Shown piece after piece: positions 41,701 through 51,529 of a DNA stretch of 64,000 bases; the first letter of the stretch is position 1, and every line of letters starts with the position of its first letter. A program made the position numbers and the translations under genes. Location: NCBI GenBank assembly GCA_027886175.1, contig JAJNNQ010000075.1, positions 62,388,001 to 62,452,000 of the forward strand. Direction: 5' to 3'. The notes under the pieces are model-generated. The model searched no databases, had not been told where the DNA came from, and saw nothing but the letters and a program-made list of their open reading frames with translations. Source of the stretch: Phylloscopus collybita. Taxonomy: Eukaryota > Chordata > Aves > Passeriformes > Phylloscopidae.

Positions 41701-43444
41701 TTCTTCTAACATCCTGTCATAGAGAAATGGCAGAAATCCAAAATAACTCATTGAAATGATTTAATTCTTCCCATGGAAATGAAACAAAAATGGTCCTTTC
41801 TGACCTATGGTCTACAGGCTGCTTGTAAGAGGTGAATGATAACTAAGTAAAACAAGCCTAGTGTCAGGCTTAAACTTACGACGAAAAGGCCTTGCATTTG
41901 CACTGCAACTTTTTGAAAGCCATCCTAAGACTCATGTTTTAGATTCAGCACTTACAATTAGAGTTGGTGAAACACTGGGCAGGACACACTGGCATGAAGT
42001 GAATGCACTGGGAGAGCCAGAGCCCTGCTTTTTCCACAGCTCTTTGCTACCGTATCGCACGAACCTGTTGCAACAAAACAAACCAGCTGAAGCCAAGCTC
42101 AAGCGCAACAGAAGCGAGGGCTGTGAGGAGTGGGCAGCAGGCTCCATCCCATCCCTTGGGATGGCTAGCATATCCCCTTAACTGGCTGGCCCTTCCTCTC
42201 AGCAGCCGGCAGCTCACTCACAGGAGAGCCCAAGACGGTGCCACACTGAGTATTTGCTAAGGGCAGAACAGTCAGACCTGTTGTGCCACGCTGGCTTCAC
42301 AGCTGCACTGAGCCTTGCCTGTAAACTAGAGCCACCTCATCGAACACTATCTAACCCATCGTTTACAACTGCCTGCGCCATTATCTGCCACTGGTGTCAT
42401 AACTGTAAATGTAATTTGTAAATTAACTTGTCCCAGCAACTGTGCATCCCGGATCAAGCACAGCCCCACTTTAGAATACCATTACCCACCCCTGAGAGCA
42501 CCATTTCTAGCTCACTCCTGGTAAAACTGCTGATAAAACAATCTCCTTTAAACTGTGTCTCTTAAGACATTTGAATACAATGCACAGCTGAGGTCTGGGA
42601 AGCGTAACATTTGTAAAGCTGGGAGTGACTGAAAAAGTATGCTGCTGGCCATGGTGACTAACCCAAGGGGCCAGCAGCAGCAGGAGGGGACAGCAGCAGG
42701 AGAAACACGGCAGAGCAGCGTAACTTGAGGACTGAAAACACACTACGAGGGCTACGTGGGAAAAGAACCTGCACACGCAGCACCAACAGGCGACTTTGTG
42801 CTGCCTTGTGTAGGTGCGGCAGCCTTGCAAAGTCACCAATCGACTTAACTCTCCGAGCGAACGCTGTGATCCAAGAGCGTTTGTGACGGGAAAGTTTCCT
42901 AAAGCTTCCACGCTCCTGAGAGAGAGGTACTCGAGAGAGACACCACCATCCCGCGCTGACCGCTGCCAGAAGACGCTCCAGTTTGACGGAGCGACTGTAT
43001 GAGCCACAGCAGCGGCAGACACGACTGCTCTGCCCCGGCCCCAGCTGCCCCCGGCGGTACTCACAGCGGGTGCCAGCGCTCGGGCAGGCGGCGGTGCAGC
43101 GAGATGCGGTCGCTCAGGTAGATGTTGATCTGGTGCCGGCGGATGCTCTCCTCCTGGCGGCGCTTCTCGGCCGGGCTCAGCTCCAGCCGCACCGCCCGGC
43201 CCAGCTCCCCCAGCGCCCCCGGGTCCAGGGCTGGCTTGTCGTACACCGGCCGCCGCAGCAGCTCGGAGTCGGGGGACGGCGGCTGCGGCGGGGCGCGGCG
43301 GGCGGCGTGGCGGGGCGCCGGGCCGTGCCGCCACACGAGGAAGCCGAGGGCGGCCAGCAGCCCCAGGGCGAGCAGCGCGCCCTCGCCCCGGCAGCCCCGG
43401 CCCCGCTTGCCCCAGCACATCCCGCGGCCGAGGCGGCCGGCCAT
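589..43444 (-). CDS. GALNT12: GALNT12, polypeptide N-acetylgalactosaminyltransferase 12 (exons 1-9; last exon off the left edge)
   Basis: Coding exons, in order: complement 43065-43444, 29631-29800, 28738-28927, 25160-25345, 22773-22890, 16529-16705, 13818-13949, 6863-6976, 589-744. They sum to 1623 bases (541 codons) with phase kept at every junction. Family knowledge: a Golgi type II membrane enzyme that moves GalNAc from UDP-GalNAc to Ser/Thr, starting mucin O-glycans. Visible: a signal-anchor helix (about residues 22-38), a stem, a GT-A catalytic domain with the metal-binding D-C-H motif (about 231-233) and the W-G-G-E-N motif (about 338-342), then a ricin-type lectin domain from about residue 452. 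The order and wording of segments match human GALNT12 (581 residues) more closely than other GALNTs I recall, for example [20 protein letters not shown] in exon 1. The missing last exon should add about 45-50 residues. No stop or frameshift was seen, so the gene looks functional. Confidence 0.95.
745..6862 (-). other. GALNT12 intron 8 (6.1 kb)
   Basis: Ordinary AT-rich intron. It holds a 16-base A run near 2202, a pyrimidine-rich stretch at about 4380-4850, and a long T tract at 5785-5827. A 220-codon open frame on the plus strand at 3031-3693 matches nothing I recognise. Confidence 0.85.
5785..5827. repeat. T tract
   Basis: T runs broken by single C, ending in about 27 T; in GALNT12 intron 8. 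On the minus strand no AATAAA precedes it, so there is no sign of a poly(A) tail. Confidence 0.92.
6863..6976 (-). CDS. GALNT12: GALNT12 exon 8: start of ricin-type lectin domain
   Basis: Acceptor TTTGATTAG|CTGAAG, donor AATCAG|GTAAGA, exactly 38 codons. It encodes [15 protein letters not shown], a loop, and [13 protein letters not shown], the first beta-trefoil (alpha) repeat with its paired cysteines. In GALNTs this domain binds GalNAc already on the substrate. Confidence 0.93.
6977..13817 (-). other. GALNT12 intron 7 (6.8 kb)
   Basis: AT-rich. It contains a possible polyadenylated insertion ending at an A tract (10484-10501, listed separately) and a short 12-base tandem repeat near 10930. 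Otherwise I see no feature. Confidence 0.85.
10458..10501 (+). other. Polyadenylation-like signal followed by an A tract
   Basis: AATAAA at 10458 lies about 20 bases before a run of A (10485-10501). Spacing is that of a cleaved and polyadenylated mRNA. The upstream sequence (including an open frame at 10090-10389) is not recognised. It may be the 3' end of an old retrocopy or a chance pairing. Antisense to GALNT12. Confidence 0.3.
13818..13949 (-). CDS. GALNT12: GALNT12 exon 7: end of catalytic domain and linker
   Basis: Acceptor TCCAG|GAACCA, donor GGAATG|GTACGT, exactly 44 codons. It reads [30 protein letters not shown] and RPGFFGM. The last block is a good marker for GALNT12 as against other family members. 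A 35-base A-rich run in the intron sits just upstream of the acceptor on the coding strand's 5' side. Confidence 0.95.
13950..16528 (-). other. GALNT12 intron 6 (2.6 kb)
   Basis: Begins with an A-rich imperfect repeat at 13956-14030. No other gene or repeat was recognised. Confidence 0.85.
13956..14030. repeat. A-rich imperfect repeat (AAAAAG units)
   Basis: Purine-only stretch next to the exon 7 acceptor. On the coding strand it gives the T/C-rich tract that serves that acceptor. Confidence 0.9.
16529..16705 (-). CDS. GALNT12: GALNT12 exon 6: end of Gal/GalNAc-T motif
   Basis: Acceptor TTTGCTCAG|ATATGG, donor CGCCTG|GTGAGT, exactly 59 codons. It reads [36 protein letters not shown] and VWMDE, then YYHRNP. 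These are the invariant late catalytic-domain blocks of the family. Confidence 0.95.
16706..22772 (-). other. GALNT12 intron 5 (6.1 kb)
   Basis: AT-rich with a GC-richer patch at about 20900-21300 that has overlapping open frames on both strands and no recognisable protein. Nothing else is supported. Confidence 0.8.
22773..22890 (-). CDS. GALNT12: GALNT12 exon 5: W-G-G-E-N acceptor-site exon
   Basis: Acceptor TTTTATAG|GTCTCC, donor TTTAGG|GTAGGT, 118 bases. It encodes [20 protein letters not shown], then a segment with [11 protein letters not shown]. This part of GALNTs (Gal/GalNAc-T motif) contributes to UDP-sugar and acceptor binding. The motif is intact. Confidence 0.96.
22891..25159 (-). 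other. GALNT12 intron 4 (2.3 kb)
   Basis: Very AT-rich, with short A/T runs (for example T-rich at 24765-24812). No exon, RNA gene or mobile element recognised. Confidence 0.85.
25160..25345 (-). CDS. GALNT12: GALNT12 exon 4: catalytic domain middle
   Basis: Acceptor ATGCTAG|GATTGC, donor ATCAG|GTTAAT, 186 bases. It encodes [30 protein letters not shown] and a Lys/Arg-rich stretch ending D-V-I-R. No start codon falls at its beginning, so it had to be found by reading the minus strand; both junctions keep phase. The donor has T at +3, a weaker match than the other eight. Confidence 0.95.
26881..26909. repeat. Perfect hairpin, 14-base arms, 1-base loop
   Basis: aaaaagtaggtagc, t, gctacctacttttt: a flawless inverted repeat in GALNT12 intron 3. 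Such short-loop palindromes often arise by template switching in replication; no other role is evident. Confidence 0.95.
28437..28530. repeat. A-rich tract with CAAAA/CAAA units
   Basis: Roughly 90 bases of A with single C interruptions in GALNT12 intron 3, close to exon 3. Low complexity only. Confidence 0.9.
28738..28927 (-). CDS. GALNT12: GALNT12 exon 3: catalytic domain with D-C-H metal motif
   Basis: Acceptor TTATTACAG|AACATT, donor GCAAG|GTGAGC, 190 bases. It carries [20 protein letters not shown] followed by [21 protein letters not shown] is the DxH motif that binds the metal and UDP-sugar in GALNTs; it is intact. Confidence 0.95.
28928..29630 (-). other. GALNT12 intron 2 (0.7 kb)
   Basis: Short AT-rich intron between exons 3 and 2; nothing else seen. 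Confidence 0.88.
29631..29800 (-). CDS. GALNT12: GALNT12 exon 2: start of GT-A catalytic domain
   Basis: Acceptor TTTACAG|ATGCAG, donor GACAAAG|GTAGGA, 170 bases. It reads C-R-E-K-K-Y-D-Y, then [20 protein letters not shown] and the [11 protein letters not shown] strand, the nucleotide-binding core of the GALNT family. The first base completes the Leu codon split at the end of exon 1, confirming the join. Confidence 0.95.
31461..31502. repeat. TA microsatellite
   Basis: ATATACATATATATACATAT followed by about 24 bases of pure TA. In GALNT12 intron 1. Confidence 0.95.
34640..34658. repeat. A run (19 bases)
   Basis: Homopolymer in GALNT12 intron 1; no polyadenylation signal before it. Confidence 0.95.
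35751..35789. repeat. AAAT microsatellite
   Basis: About ten perfect AAAT units in GALNT12 intron 1. Confidence 0.95.
37736..37755. repeat. A run (20 bases)
   Basis: Homopolymer in GALNT12 intron 1. Confidence 0.95.
38699..38719. repeat. A run
   Basis: About 19 A in GALNT12 intron 1. Confidence 0.95.
39205..39335 (+). mobile_element. Worn CR1 LINE 3' end
   Basis: 'gaatctccatccttggaggc' and 'cctttcaacctctattgttc' followed by 'tctgacc' correspond to the last 100 or so bases of CR1 (original form: 'ccatccttggaggt ... ccttccaacctctatgattc'). It is old and diverged, in antisense to GALNT12. Confidence 0.6.
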
Positions 43445-43790
43445 GCCGAGCGGGCGGCGGCTGCCGTCTGACGGACGCGGGCGCGCCTCCGCCCCGGGCA
43501 GGCTCGGCGAAGTTCTCACACGGACCTGCCCAAGCCGCGACACCCGCCGGCGCTGCCCCGCCAGGAAGCTGGCACGGCTCCCCCGCCGCCGGCTCCTCCC
43601 TCCTCCCCGCCCCGCCGCCGGCCAGCCCGGAGGGGCGCGGCGCGGAAGAGCCGGGCACGGGCGCTGCCGCGGGGTGGGGAGCGGAACCCCGGGGAAGGGA
43701 ACCCGTTTGTCCCCCAGGGGTGCTGTGCCCCTGCCGCCCGCCAGCCGCCTCCCCGGGAACGATGTCCCTCGGTTTCCTGGTGGTCGGAAG
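42870..43790. promoter_or_regulatory. CpG-rich promoter region of GALNT12
   Basis: By eye this block is GC-rich with many CpG steps, in strong contrast to the AT-rich flanks. It covers exon 1 and several hundred bases 5' of the start codon. That is the usual form of a TATA-less CpG-island promoter; the transcription start itself cannot be read from sequence. Confidence 0.75.
43065..43444 (-). CDS. GALNT12: GALNT12 exon 1: cytosolic tail, signal anchor, stem
   Basis: Encodes residues 1-127 (the last codon is split after CT). The start at 43444 has G at -3 and +4, a strong Kozak context. A second in-frame ATG at 43420 gives a start nearer the human one and cannot be excluded. A basic tail (K/R-rich) precedes a Leu/Ala/Gly-rich helix of about 17 residues, then a Pro/Arg-rich stem. 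The end, with the [13 protein letters not shown] motif and RLPERWHPL, is the conserved entry to the catalytic domain. The donor is CT|GTGAGT. The exon lies inside a CpG-rich block, and the frame is open upstream without a stop for several hundred bases because of GC content. Confidence 0.93.
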
Positions 43791-44377
43791 GCTGCTTGGC
43801 CCCCGAGGGTTCCAGCACCCCAGGGAAAGCACACGGCTCCAGCCTGCTCCGCGTTCTCCCTGGGGACACAACGGGTGGAACCAGTACTGGTCCTGACCCA
43901 TCCCGGGGCAAGGGACGAAGTGGAGGCCATCCCCGTTCTGCCGGGTCACACACAGCTGGGATGTGGGGAGGAGGAAGAAGGCATGTTCCCTTTGCTGTCA
44001 TCCTCCAAGGGAAAGGTGATCTAGTTGCCCTGAAGCCTGAGGGACCTTCATAAGCGATGGCAGCTGCGTGGCAGATATGCTATTTCCCCAGCAAGGGAAA
44101 GCTCTGCTGGCGCAGAACTGCCAGGGCCACAGCAAGCTGCTTTGGCCATTGGAAGTGATTGGGATAGCTCCACGGCTTGCTGTCCACGGACAGAAATTTT
44201 CAGAGCTGCTGGACAGCAAGGGAGGTTATTTCCCACAGTGGGACTAGGAAGAGCTTAGGGGTCGAAGGAAACAAATTGATAGCAAACCAGGCTTCATCCG
44301 TTCTTCTGCCTCTAGAATAGCACATGCTTCAGAAGTAGAGCAGAACATGGGCTAAGAAGCCATAGACGTTAATGACA
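43445..44377. other. 5' flank of GALNT12
   Basis: CpG-rich up to about 43.8 kb, then normal composition. It contains the untranslated leader and promoter of GALNT12 in unknown proportion. The long open frames on both strands here are GC effects. Confidence 0.7.
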
Positions 44378-44533
44378 AGTGGGGTTTTTTTTGGTGAGGT
44401 TTTTTTGGTTGGTTTTGGTTTTTTTTTTTTGTTTTGTTTTTTTTTTTTTGGTTTTTTTTTTTTTTTTTTTTTTTTTTTGGTTTTTGTTTTGTTTTGTTTT
44501 GTTTTGGTTTTTTTTTTTTTTTTTTTTTTTTTT
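44378..44533. repeat. Long T-rich tract with GTTTT units (A-rich on the minus strand)
   Basis: About 150 bases of almost only T and G on the plus strand: runs of 10-28 T broken by GG and by a short GTTTT ladder. It abuts the end of the minus-strand retrocopy, so it is best read as that copy's poly(A) tail grown into a microsatellite. Length is likely to vary between individuals and is hard to assemble. Confidence 0.85.
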
Positions 44534-45056
44534 CTGAAGAAAGGGGTGTCCTTGGTTGAAAAAAGAAGTCAGCCAATGTGGCCTCATTGAAAGAAATCCA
44601 GAAGACTAGTGAAAATCCCAAGTTTATTATACAGTCAATGGACAGTCCATTCTATGGCTTGATAGAATCAGGAGGGAAAGAAACAACAGTAGCACTCATT
44701 AGAACTTTCAGATTTGCTTCATACTCAGCAACATATCCATATTGTTTTACTTCAGCCCTAACAATATGAAGCCCCATCTGCCTAAACTTGTGATCTGGAG
44801 GCTGTGAGACTTCCTGATTTTGAGAGTTCCTGATTTTGCATTTGAAATACTTTAACATAAATGTAACATCACTGGATACTGTTTCTCTCTCATATGCAGT
44901 AGGGAGCTGCATCTGTTCTTGAAGTGCCATTTGCTCCATGCATTTTCCAAAGAGACTGTTCACTGCAACATCCTCTGCTGTTTGGGGCCTGTCAAGATCA
45001 ACCCAGCAGAGGATTTCAATGATGCCCAGGAAGAGAACTTCAGCCTACTACACAGC
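44534..45056 (-). pseudogene. Probable processed retrocopy of an unrecognised mRNA (3' part)
   Basis: On the minus strand an open frame runs from just after two adjacent stop codons (near 45052) to a TAG at about 44652, roughly 130 codons with no intron. It contains segments such as RPQTAEDVAVNSLFGKCMEQ and SSDVTFMLKYFKCKI and has the composition of a real protein. About 20 bases past the stop an AATAAA occurs, followed by some 80 bases of 3'-UTR-like sequence and then the long A-rich tract. No splice sites frame it. I do not recognise the parent gene. The upstream stops suggest a 5'-truncated or decayed copy; target-site duplications were not found by eye. It could instead be a last exon of an unknown gene, but the terminal A tract argues for retrotransposition. 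Confidence 0.5.
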
Positions 45057-46241
45057 ACTGGGCGGTGCTCACCAGCACCACTGAGGAGTGAATGAAACTA
45101 ACACTAAGGAAGGGAAAACATTTCATCACTATCATCAGTTTCATCACAGAGCATACAGCTATGAGCTCTTTCTGGTTTTTACATGATAATAAATATTGTA
45201 CATGACAATACACACAGACTCAACTACTGTGGAGGCCATGCTCTGGACAGAAGGGTGCTAAAACCCCATGATTTTGATTCTGGCAAGCTAGCAAAGATCA
45301 AGTAATTTAGGTGGATTTGCAACGAGTGTGTGTATAGACAGATTATTTCTTATTTAGCCATACAGCTAGCCATCACAGGTAATTATATAGGCATAAAATC
45401 TAGTTTCAGTATGCTTTGTAGACAACTACTAAATATCAGTATGTTGAACGTGAGAATTTACTTTGCTTATAAAGGAAGCCATGTCTAGTAAACTTTGGGT
45501 CGAAAGAGTATCAGTTATTGCACGCCCAGTGTTTTTTTTGTCTCCTTGCTCACCATCTTTCTGAATAAAGGAAGCCCATTCCTGGAAGGAATCAAGAAGA
45601 GATCCTCGTGGACTCCCAAAAGGAGTTACTGAGGAGATTGGGAAGAGGTAAAGAACAAAATGTAGGACTAAGAGTTAATTAAGAAGAGTGAGAAAAACAA
45701 AACAAAAAACCCCCAGAGGCTTCTGCTGCAGATGTTCTTAAGCATTATAAGAACCTGTATTTTATTTAAATATTTTAAGTATTAGAGCAATATGGAAGAA
45801 GCACAAGAACATGATCACATGACTTAAACAAGTTCTGAAAAAAAAATGGGAAACAGAGAACCAAATATGACAGAAGTGCTCTCAGCAGTAATAATGCTCT
45901 TACACCAAAGTAATGGGTGAAGACTTTTTGTGATCACCCTTGCAGTGGGTACTGAAAGCATTGCTAGTAAACAGTAGTTCCCTGGGCATGACGTCCAAAC
46001 ACATAAAGCAAATTCATCAAGAGAAAGTACAGTAATGAGGTTAATGTAAAAATCATAAAGAATTAATTATTTGCATTCACAAAGAACTTTGCAAAAGATG
46101 TAAAGGATATGAAGGCAAAAACATGTTTTCTCAAACCTTTTCAAACATTTTTGGGATGTAAATGGGATGGGAAGATTGAACATTCTGAGCTGAAATAGTT
46201 AAGGTGTAAAGAATTCTCTCTGAACATATAAATAAGCCCCA

Positions 46242-46330
46242 AAGGGAAAAAAAAAAAAAAAAAAAAAAAGGAAAAACCAACCAACCAACCAACCAAAACA
46301 ACAATCACTACACCAAAAAAACCCCCAAAC
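46242..46330. repeat. A-rich tract with CCAA ladder
   Basis: About 23 A followed by five CCAA units and more A/C-only sequence, in the intergenic spacer. Confidence 0.92.
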
Positions 46331-49300
46331 CCTACAATTAATAAGGCAAATGAATGAGTTTACTGCTAGCCATAAAACTTGTAGCAAAATTTTCATGGAA
46401 GGGTTCCTTTTAAGAAATTCCCTTGTTTCTTTCAGGCTGAATAACAATGGAAGTTAAAACAATTTGTTATGATTTTTTAGTGAGTTATCATTTCAGTTGC
46501 TTCAGGAGTTTCAGCCAAAGATAAGTAGAGTAACCAAACAAGTCATATAAAAGTTCTAATTATTTATCTAGAAATATCTATTGTGTCCTTAGTTGTGCAA
46601 ATTAAAACAGAAGATTGGTAGAATAATCAATACCTTTGAAAACTTTATTGTTGAAAATGGAAAATTTTTCCTTCACCTCAAAAATACCCGAAATATTAAC
46701 TAAACCTTTCAAAAAGCATTAAGAGAAAAAGGCTAATCACAGCAATATGTAATTGTCCATAAGCATTCACATTATAGCGAATGTAATAGATGAAATTAAA
46801 GGTTTATCTGTTGCTCTCTGAAATATGTTTGAAATGCAGGTAATATTTAGTTCACCTAAAACACATGAGCTTATTGAAGGAATTGGTTTACATATAGGGA
46901 ACACCTAAAGAGGTGAACTATTAAGATTAACTATTTGATACCTGTATAGTTACTAAAAGGTATTCTTATTTTTAATGATGACATATACATTACAGAAACA
47001 ACCAGAGCTATTAAATTTTGTGAAAGATTTAAAATTTACCTCATCCAAACTTTTCCTTTTTTTTATTTTGTGTGTGAAAAGCAAAAATCTAAAATGGAAA
47101 TAGAGTGGGAAGACTGCATTTTCAGTAAGTTAAAAAGCTTCCTAAATTCACACTTCCAGAGTAAAAATAAAGTATCAATTTATATATTTCAGAATAAAGT
47201 TCCTGGTTTTAGAAAAAGCCAATACTTACATATTCTAAAGAAAAAAAATCAGAAGAATATGATAGGAAACATGATGTACAAATACTTTGGACACAGATAG
47301 GAAATTTGGTTTAGGGAGACAAGCAATCAGCCAAGTTATAAAACACACCTATTGGAGATAGCATTGGACCTACAGGGTCATTGTTCACCATTGTTTAACT
47401 GTGCATAAAATCACACTGCCCTGCAACACCCTCCAGTTCTTACCTTGGCTGATCTCACTCTCCTTTGTTAGCACAAATATTTTTAAATATTATTATTCAG
47501 CCTATTATACTACCAGTGCCAAGGATTTTTTTTTTTTTTTAATAAATGTGTTTGCATAGAAAGTCTCTTTATTTGAGACAGCTGCACAGCACGTGCCAAA
47601 CACGAAATGAGCCGCACCCTGCTTCCCCAGTGCCAAAAGGTGATCAGTGCTTCAGCAGGAACCCCGTTTTACAGGGTAGGCTTTGGGTCAAGAGGGAAGC
47701 TGTATAGTGCAGAGGCAGAGAGATCAAGGAATTGAGATGAGAGGAAGAACCCTAAAAATGAAACAGATTAAGAACACAGACTTGATGACTGAGATAGGAA
47801 CTGTTGCCTATTTCAGAGATCATCAGGCTGATGAATGGTGTGAAATTGTCCTGGTGACAGGCCAATAAAATGAGGCAGCATTCAGTGGATTGCTTGGGCA
47901 AGGCCTCAGCTGTACCAGTTGGCAGATCCCTGTATATGTGTACACATACATAATAGACACACACACAAAATGCCTTGCTCAAAAGGTCACATACAAGCCA
48001 GGACAGTTTAAAGACAGACAGAACCTGCATGTCAAAGGCATCAATCAATATATTTGCTTGCTGTAGGTATGCATTGCTTGAGTATAATTTTTCCCTTAAG
48101 CTAAATAGCAAGCATGAACTGCAGGGAGTGGAAGAGATAATGTACATAAAGGAAACCTAGGCCAGGGAGGTTAGCTGTCAGAAAGTATTGGAACAAAAAC
48201 TGCACTTCTGCTCACAAAGTATGGTATGATGTGACACATTAATGAAGGTATGTTATGTTGGAAATCTGACTGATTTTTCAGATAGTCTCATGCAGACACA
48301 ATGCAAATACTTTTTGAAAGTTTGTCAGAATTATAGCATATTCTGAAACATATAAATGAACTAAATTCCTCATAAAGGTATAGCAGCAGGTCGTAGTAGA
48401 CAAAGTGAAGACCATGATTAAAATTTTGGACCAAGAAGTCAAGCAGGTATTACATTGTGAAATTAACCTTTGTCACCCTACACTGTAGCTACTTACCACT
48501 TGGTTTTTAATAATTTTTTCAAGGTTGTTTCTGTTTCTATGCCTGAAAGCACTGTAGTTAACATACATAAGTCCAGTGATACTGGGGAAGTATTTCTTTT
48601 TATTCATTTTCTTTTCTGTGATGGTATTTCTAATATATGTGTCTTCCTTTTCAGTAAGGCAGAGATAAGTGCCTTCACAGAAAAGACATAAAAAAAAATC
48701 AGGTTTCTTTTTCTCAGAGTATGACTTTCTTGTGACTCACATCAGTAAGATTTTACAGTAGAAAATAAGTCTTTTACTTCTTAAATCACCATGAGAAAAT
48801 GTCATCATACTTGGGGATTTGGGATGCCACCATCCTCAGACTTTGACTATGCAGATTACAAGTCAGTCAGCTGTTTCTAGTTTTATAGATTTCTTTGGAA
48901 CAGATGGCTTGACTACTAGCATTTTTACATTTCTGAGAGGCTTTTGATTATGATGGCAATTTTACAGTTTTCCATATTACATGATCCTGAATTATAAATG
49001 AGGCAGAGATTTGTTCATGTGTCATGGTATGCGTCCACATATATTACATCCTGTTACTATTGTAAGAGCAACAGAATTGTCACATTACCTGGCCAATTTG
49101 TAGTTCTACATCATTGCACATTTGCCATATTATACTTACTTTACTAGTTCCACAGCTACATTACATGCTCTAATGGTTTCCTAGACTTTGTTTGGCAAAT
49201 GATGAGTTCTGAGTCTTGAAGAACCATGACTCTAAGTCATTTATCTCCTTTATTTCACATTATATGATGAGTAGCATCAATAAATCTTATATCTCCTTGC

Positions 49301-50637
49301 TGGTATTTTGAGATCATTAGCAGAGGAGACATGTTAGAAAAGTTTCACAGATGTTGACTTCACATGTGTACTCCTGTCTCATCTGTTCTGCACTTTTTGA
49401 TGGGCCTGTTCTGTTCCTTGCACTTTTCTCATTTTTTTTTTATTTGAAAGTAATTTCTTCATTCATTATGGGTTTCTTTCCTGTCATTTAAAATTATTTT
49501 AACCTTGGAGCAATCTAATATTGACCTATACAAACTAGCACACAACTGATGTGAATAAATTTCTTGTCAAAAGCAATGTATTTTTCCCTGACTGGACAAA
49601 GAAGTTTGGACAAATCTCAACAACTAACACACAATCTGCACTTGAGAATCTTGATTTTATTTTGCCCTGTTTTATCTTCCAACCTAAGTTTTCTCCATTA
49701 TCTTATCCTAATGAACTGTTCGAAAGGCTTAGGTTGTTCTTTCATTGGTGAAAAAATCAATTCCTGTATTTTCCAAGGAGTTTGATACTGCATCATCTAG
49801 GAGAATACTCCATAGCAGTTTATTAATTTCAGAAGAAATTTGATTCTTTTTCCTCACTTTTCCTTCTTGATTGTCAGTCAGTGATAGAAATCCCTGACTG
49901 ATCGTACCAGTATAAATGCCTAGGACGCCAACTGAAGATGGTCATGACCATCAGATGTCAGCAGCAGAATTCAGGGCAAAATAATTTTCCCTCTCATTTT
50001 TTAAACCCCATCAAATATTTCCTTTGTTTTATAAACTTCTTAAAGTAAGTGTTGCATCTTTTGCTGTTAGATTCCTAATTACATTCATAATATTTTTGTC
50101 TGGAGTTTCAAACCATTAGTAGAAACTGATGGCATAATCATCAGCTACATAACATAAATTTGTAGGATCAACATGTTCAGTAGCATATCTCAAAGATAAA
50201 CTGGAGTGATCCTGTCACTAATTTGACTATATCTGAGCATGCACTTTGATATGGTAAATATGACCCAGTTTTCTTCAATCATGAATAATGTATTACATTA
50301 ATCACTCTTGCCATTCCCTTCTTCCAGGCTCTGAAATCTTACAAAGAGTGAATTGCACCACCCAGCTTTATTGACAATGGCAAGCTCCTTATTCTGTTGT
50401 AATGTAAGGATGGCTATAGGCTGTTTTGACTGGACCAAAATTCTCCCTAGCCATGCATCTTCACTCTGATGATGGCCACTGTAAGCTTCTTTATGCTTAA
50501 GAAAATAATTTAACATAAATGTAGGTGACACTTATTTAAATATTAACACACGCTATTTATAATGAAAGAAGTATCCTTGAATACGTACCCTGTCCAGGAA
50601 ATTATCGTATTATTTCCGTAATGATAAATATGCAATT

Positions 50638-50639
<2 letters not shown>

Positions 50640-50683
<44 letters not shown>
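50640..50683. repeat. T run (about 44 bases)
   Basis: The longest pure homopolymer in the window, in the GALNT12-ANKS6 spacer. It is A on the minus strand, where no AATAAA precedes it at short range. Confidence 0.95.
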
Positions 50684-50687
<4 letters not shown>

Positions 50688-51529
50688 TGTCCATAACTGC
50701 AGGCAAGACTCTTGTTTGCTGTAGACTTTCTCCAAGTGTAACTTGTTTGGCCCATTGTCATGATGGTCTGGCAATCTGGATTTGCCAGTGTATGAGAGTC
50801 AAAAAGCTGTATAACTTAGAAAATAAGGATGCTACTGCTTAAAACCAGGGGATTGCTACATTTTAGTGGCATTTGGTAGTTTTATTATACTCCTTTTAAG
50901 TTTTCCTAGTCTTCTCATCCCCAGATCCTCCACCCTGTAAAAAGTGCCCTGTCCTGCCATTGAAGTCACTGATTTTCATAGAAAATTACCTGTCTGAATT
51001 TACAGGGACAAAATATGATATCCTTGAGTGACGAAGTCCAAGATTTTTCTTTTCTGCCTTGCTCTAGATCTAAATCAGAGCTGTAGGAAAAAACTGTTGT
51101 AAATCAGTTTAACCTAGAAAAGATTTTACAATTTCCTGGGGGGCTGAAACTGAAGAGAAGACACACAAGAAAATCACATTTTATGCACAAAGATGTTAAA
51201 CTGAAGGATTAATCAGCACTGTCAGGAAATGGGAAATGGGTGCTTGTAGGGGAAAAGATTGAACTTCGAATCCTGTATCTCATTGAAGGGAGAGACCGCT
51301 TTGGAGCTGAAGCAAACACAAAAGTAGGATGATGCACGTGAAGGCTGAACGGAGTGGGGCTGACAGAGGGACCGCGGCCAGGCTGTAGGAAGTCGCGTTG
51401 TGAAGCAAGAAAAAGGAATTGTTGTGTCAGGTGAAAAGGAATAAGTCCCATAGCGAAGGCCTGCTGCCATGAGCGCGGGCAGAAAGACACAATGCGGAGA
51501 CACTTCATTGTGGGGCACTCAGTAACGCC

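Larger units (their letters stand above)
29801..43064 (-). other. GALNT12 intron 1 (13.3 kb)
   Basis: The longest intron in the window. It contains a TA microsatellite (31461-31502), an AAAT microsatellite (35751-35789), several 16-20 base A runs, short tandem duplications (near 36045 and 39358) and a worn CR1 3' end near 39.2 kb. No other coding exon was found. The last few hundred bases before exon 1 become CpG-rich. Confidence 0.85.
45057..51529. other. Intergenic spacer between GALNT12 and ANKS6
   Basis: AT-rich. It holds an A-rich/CCAA tract (46242-46330), a short T run (47526-47541) and a 44-base T run (50640-50683). A 77-codon minus-strand frame at 50298-50531 looks somewhat protein-like but is unidentified. 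No established gene is seen. Confidence 0.75.

Noticed and set aside
42507..43949. 480-codon minus-strand open frame over the GALNT12 exon 1 region
   Set aside because: It reads a GC-rich block in a frame other than GALNT12, with Pro/Arg/Gly/Ala bias and no known domain. Its length comes from few stop codons in high-GC DNA. The true exon 1 is in another frame and splices at 43065.
43122..44024. 300-codon plus-strand open frame opposite GALNT12 exon 1
   Set aside because: Antisense shadow of the same CpG-rich block; no domain or plausible splice context.
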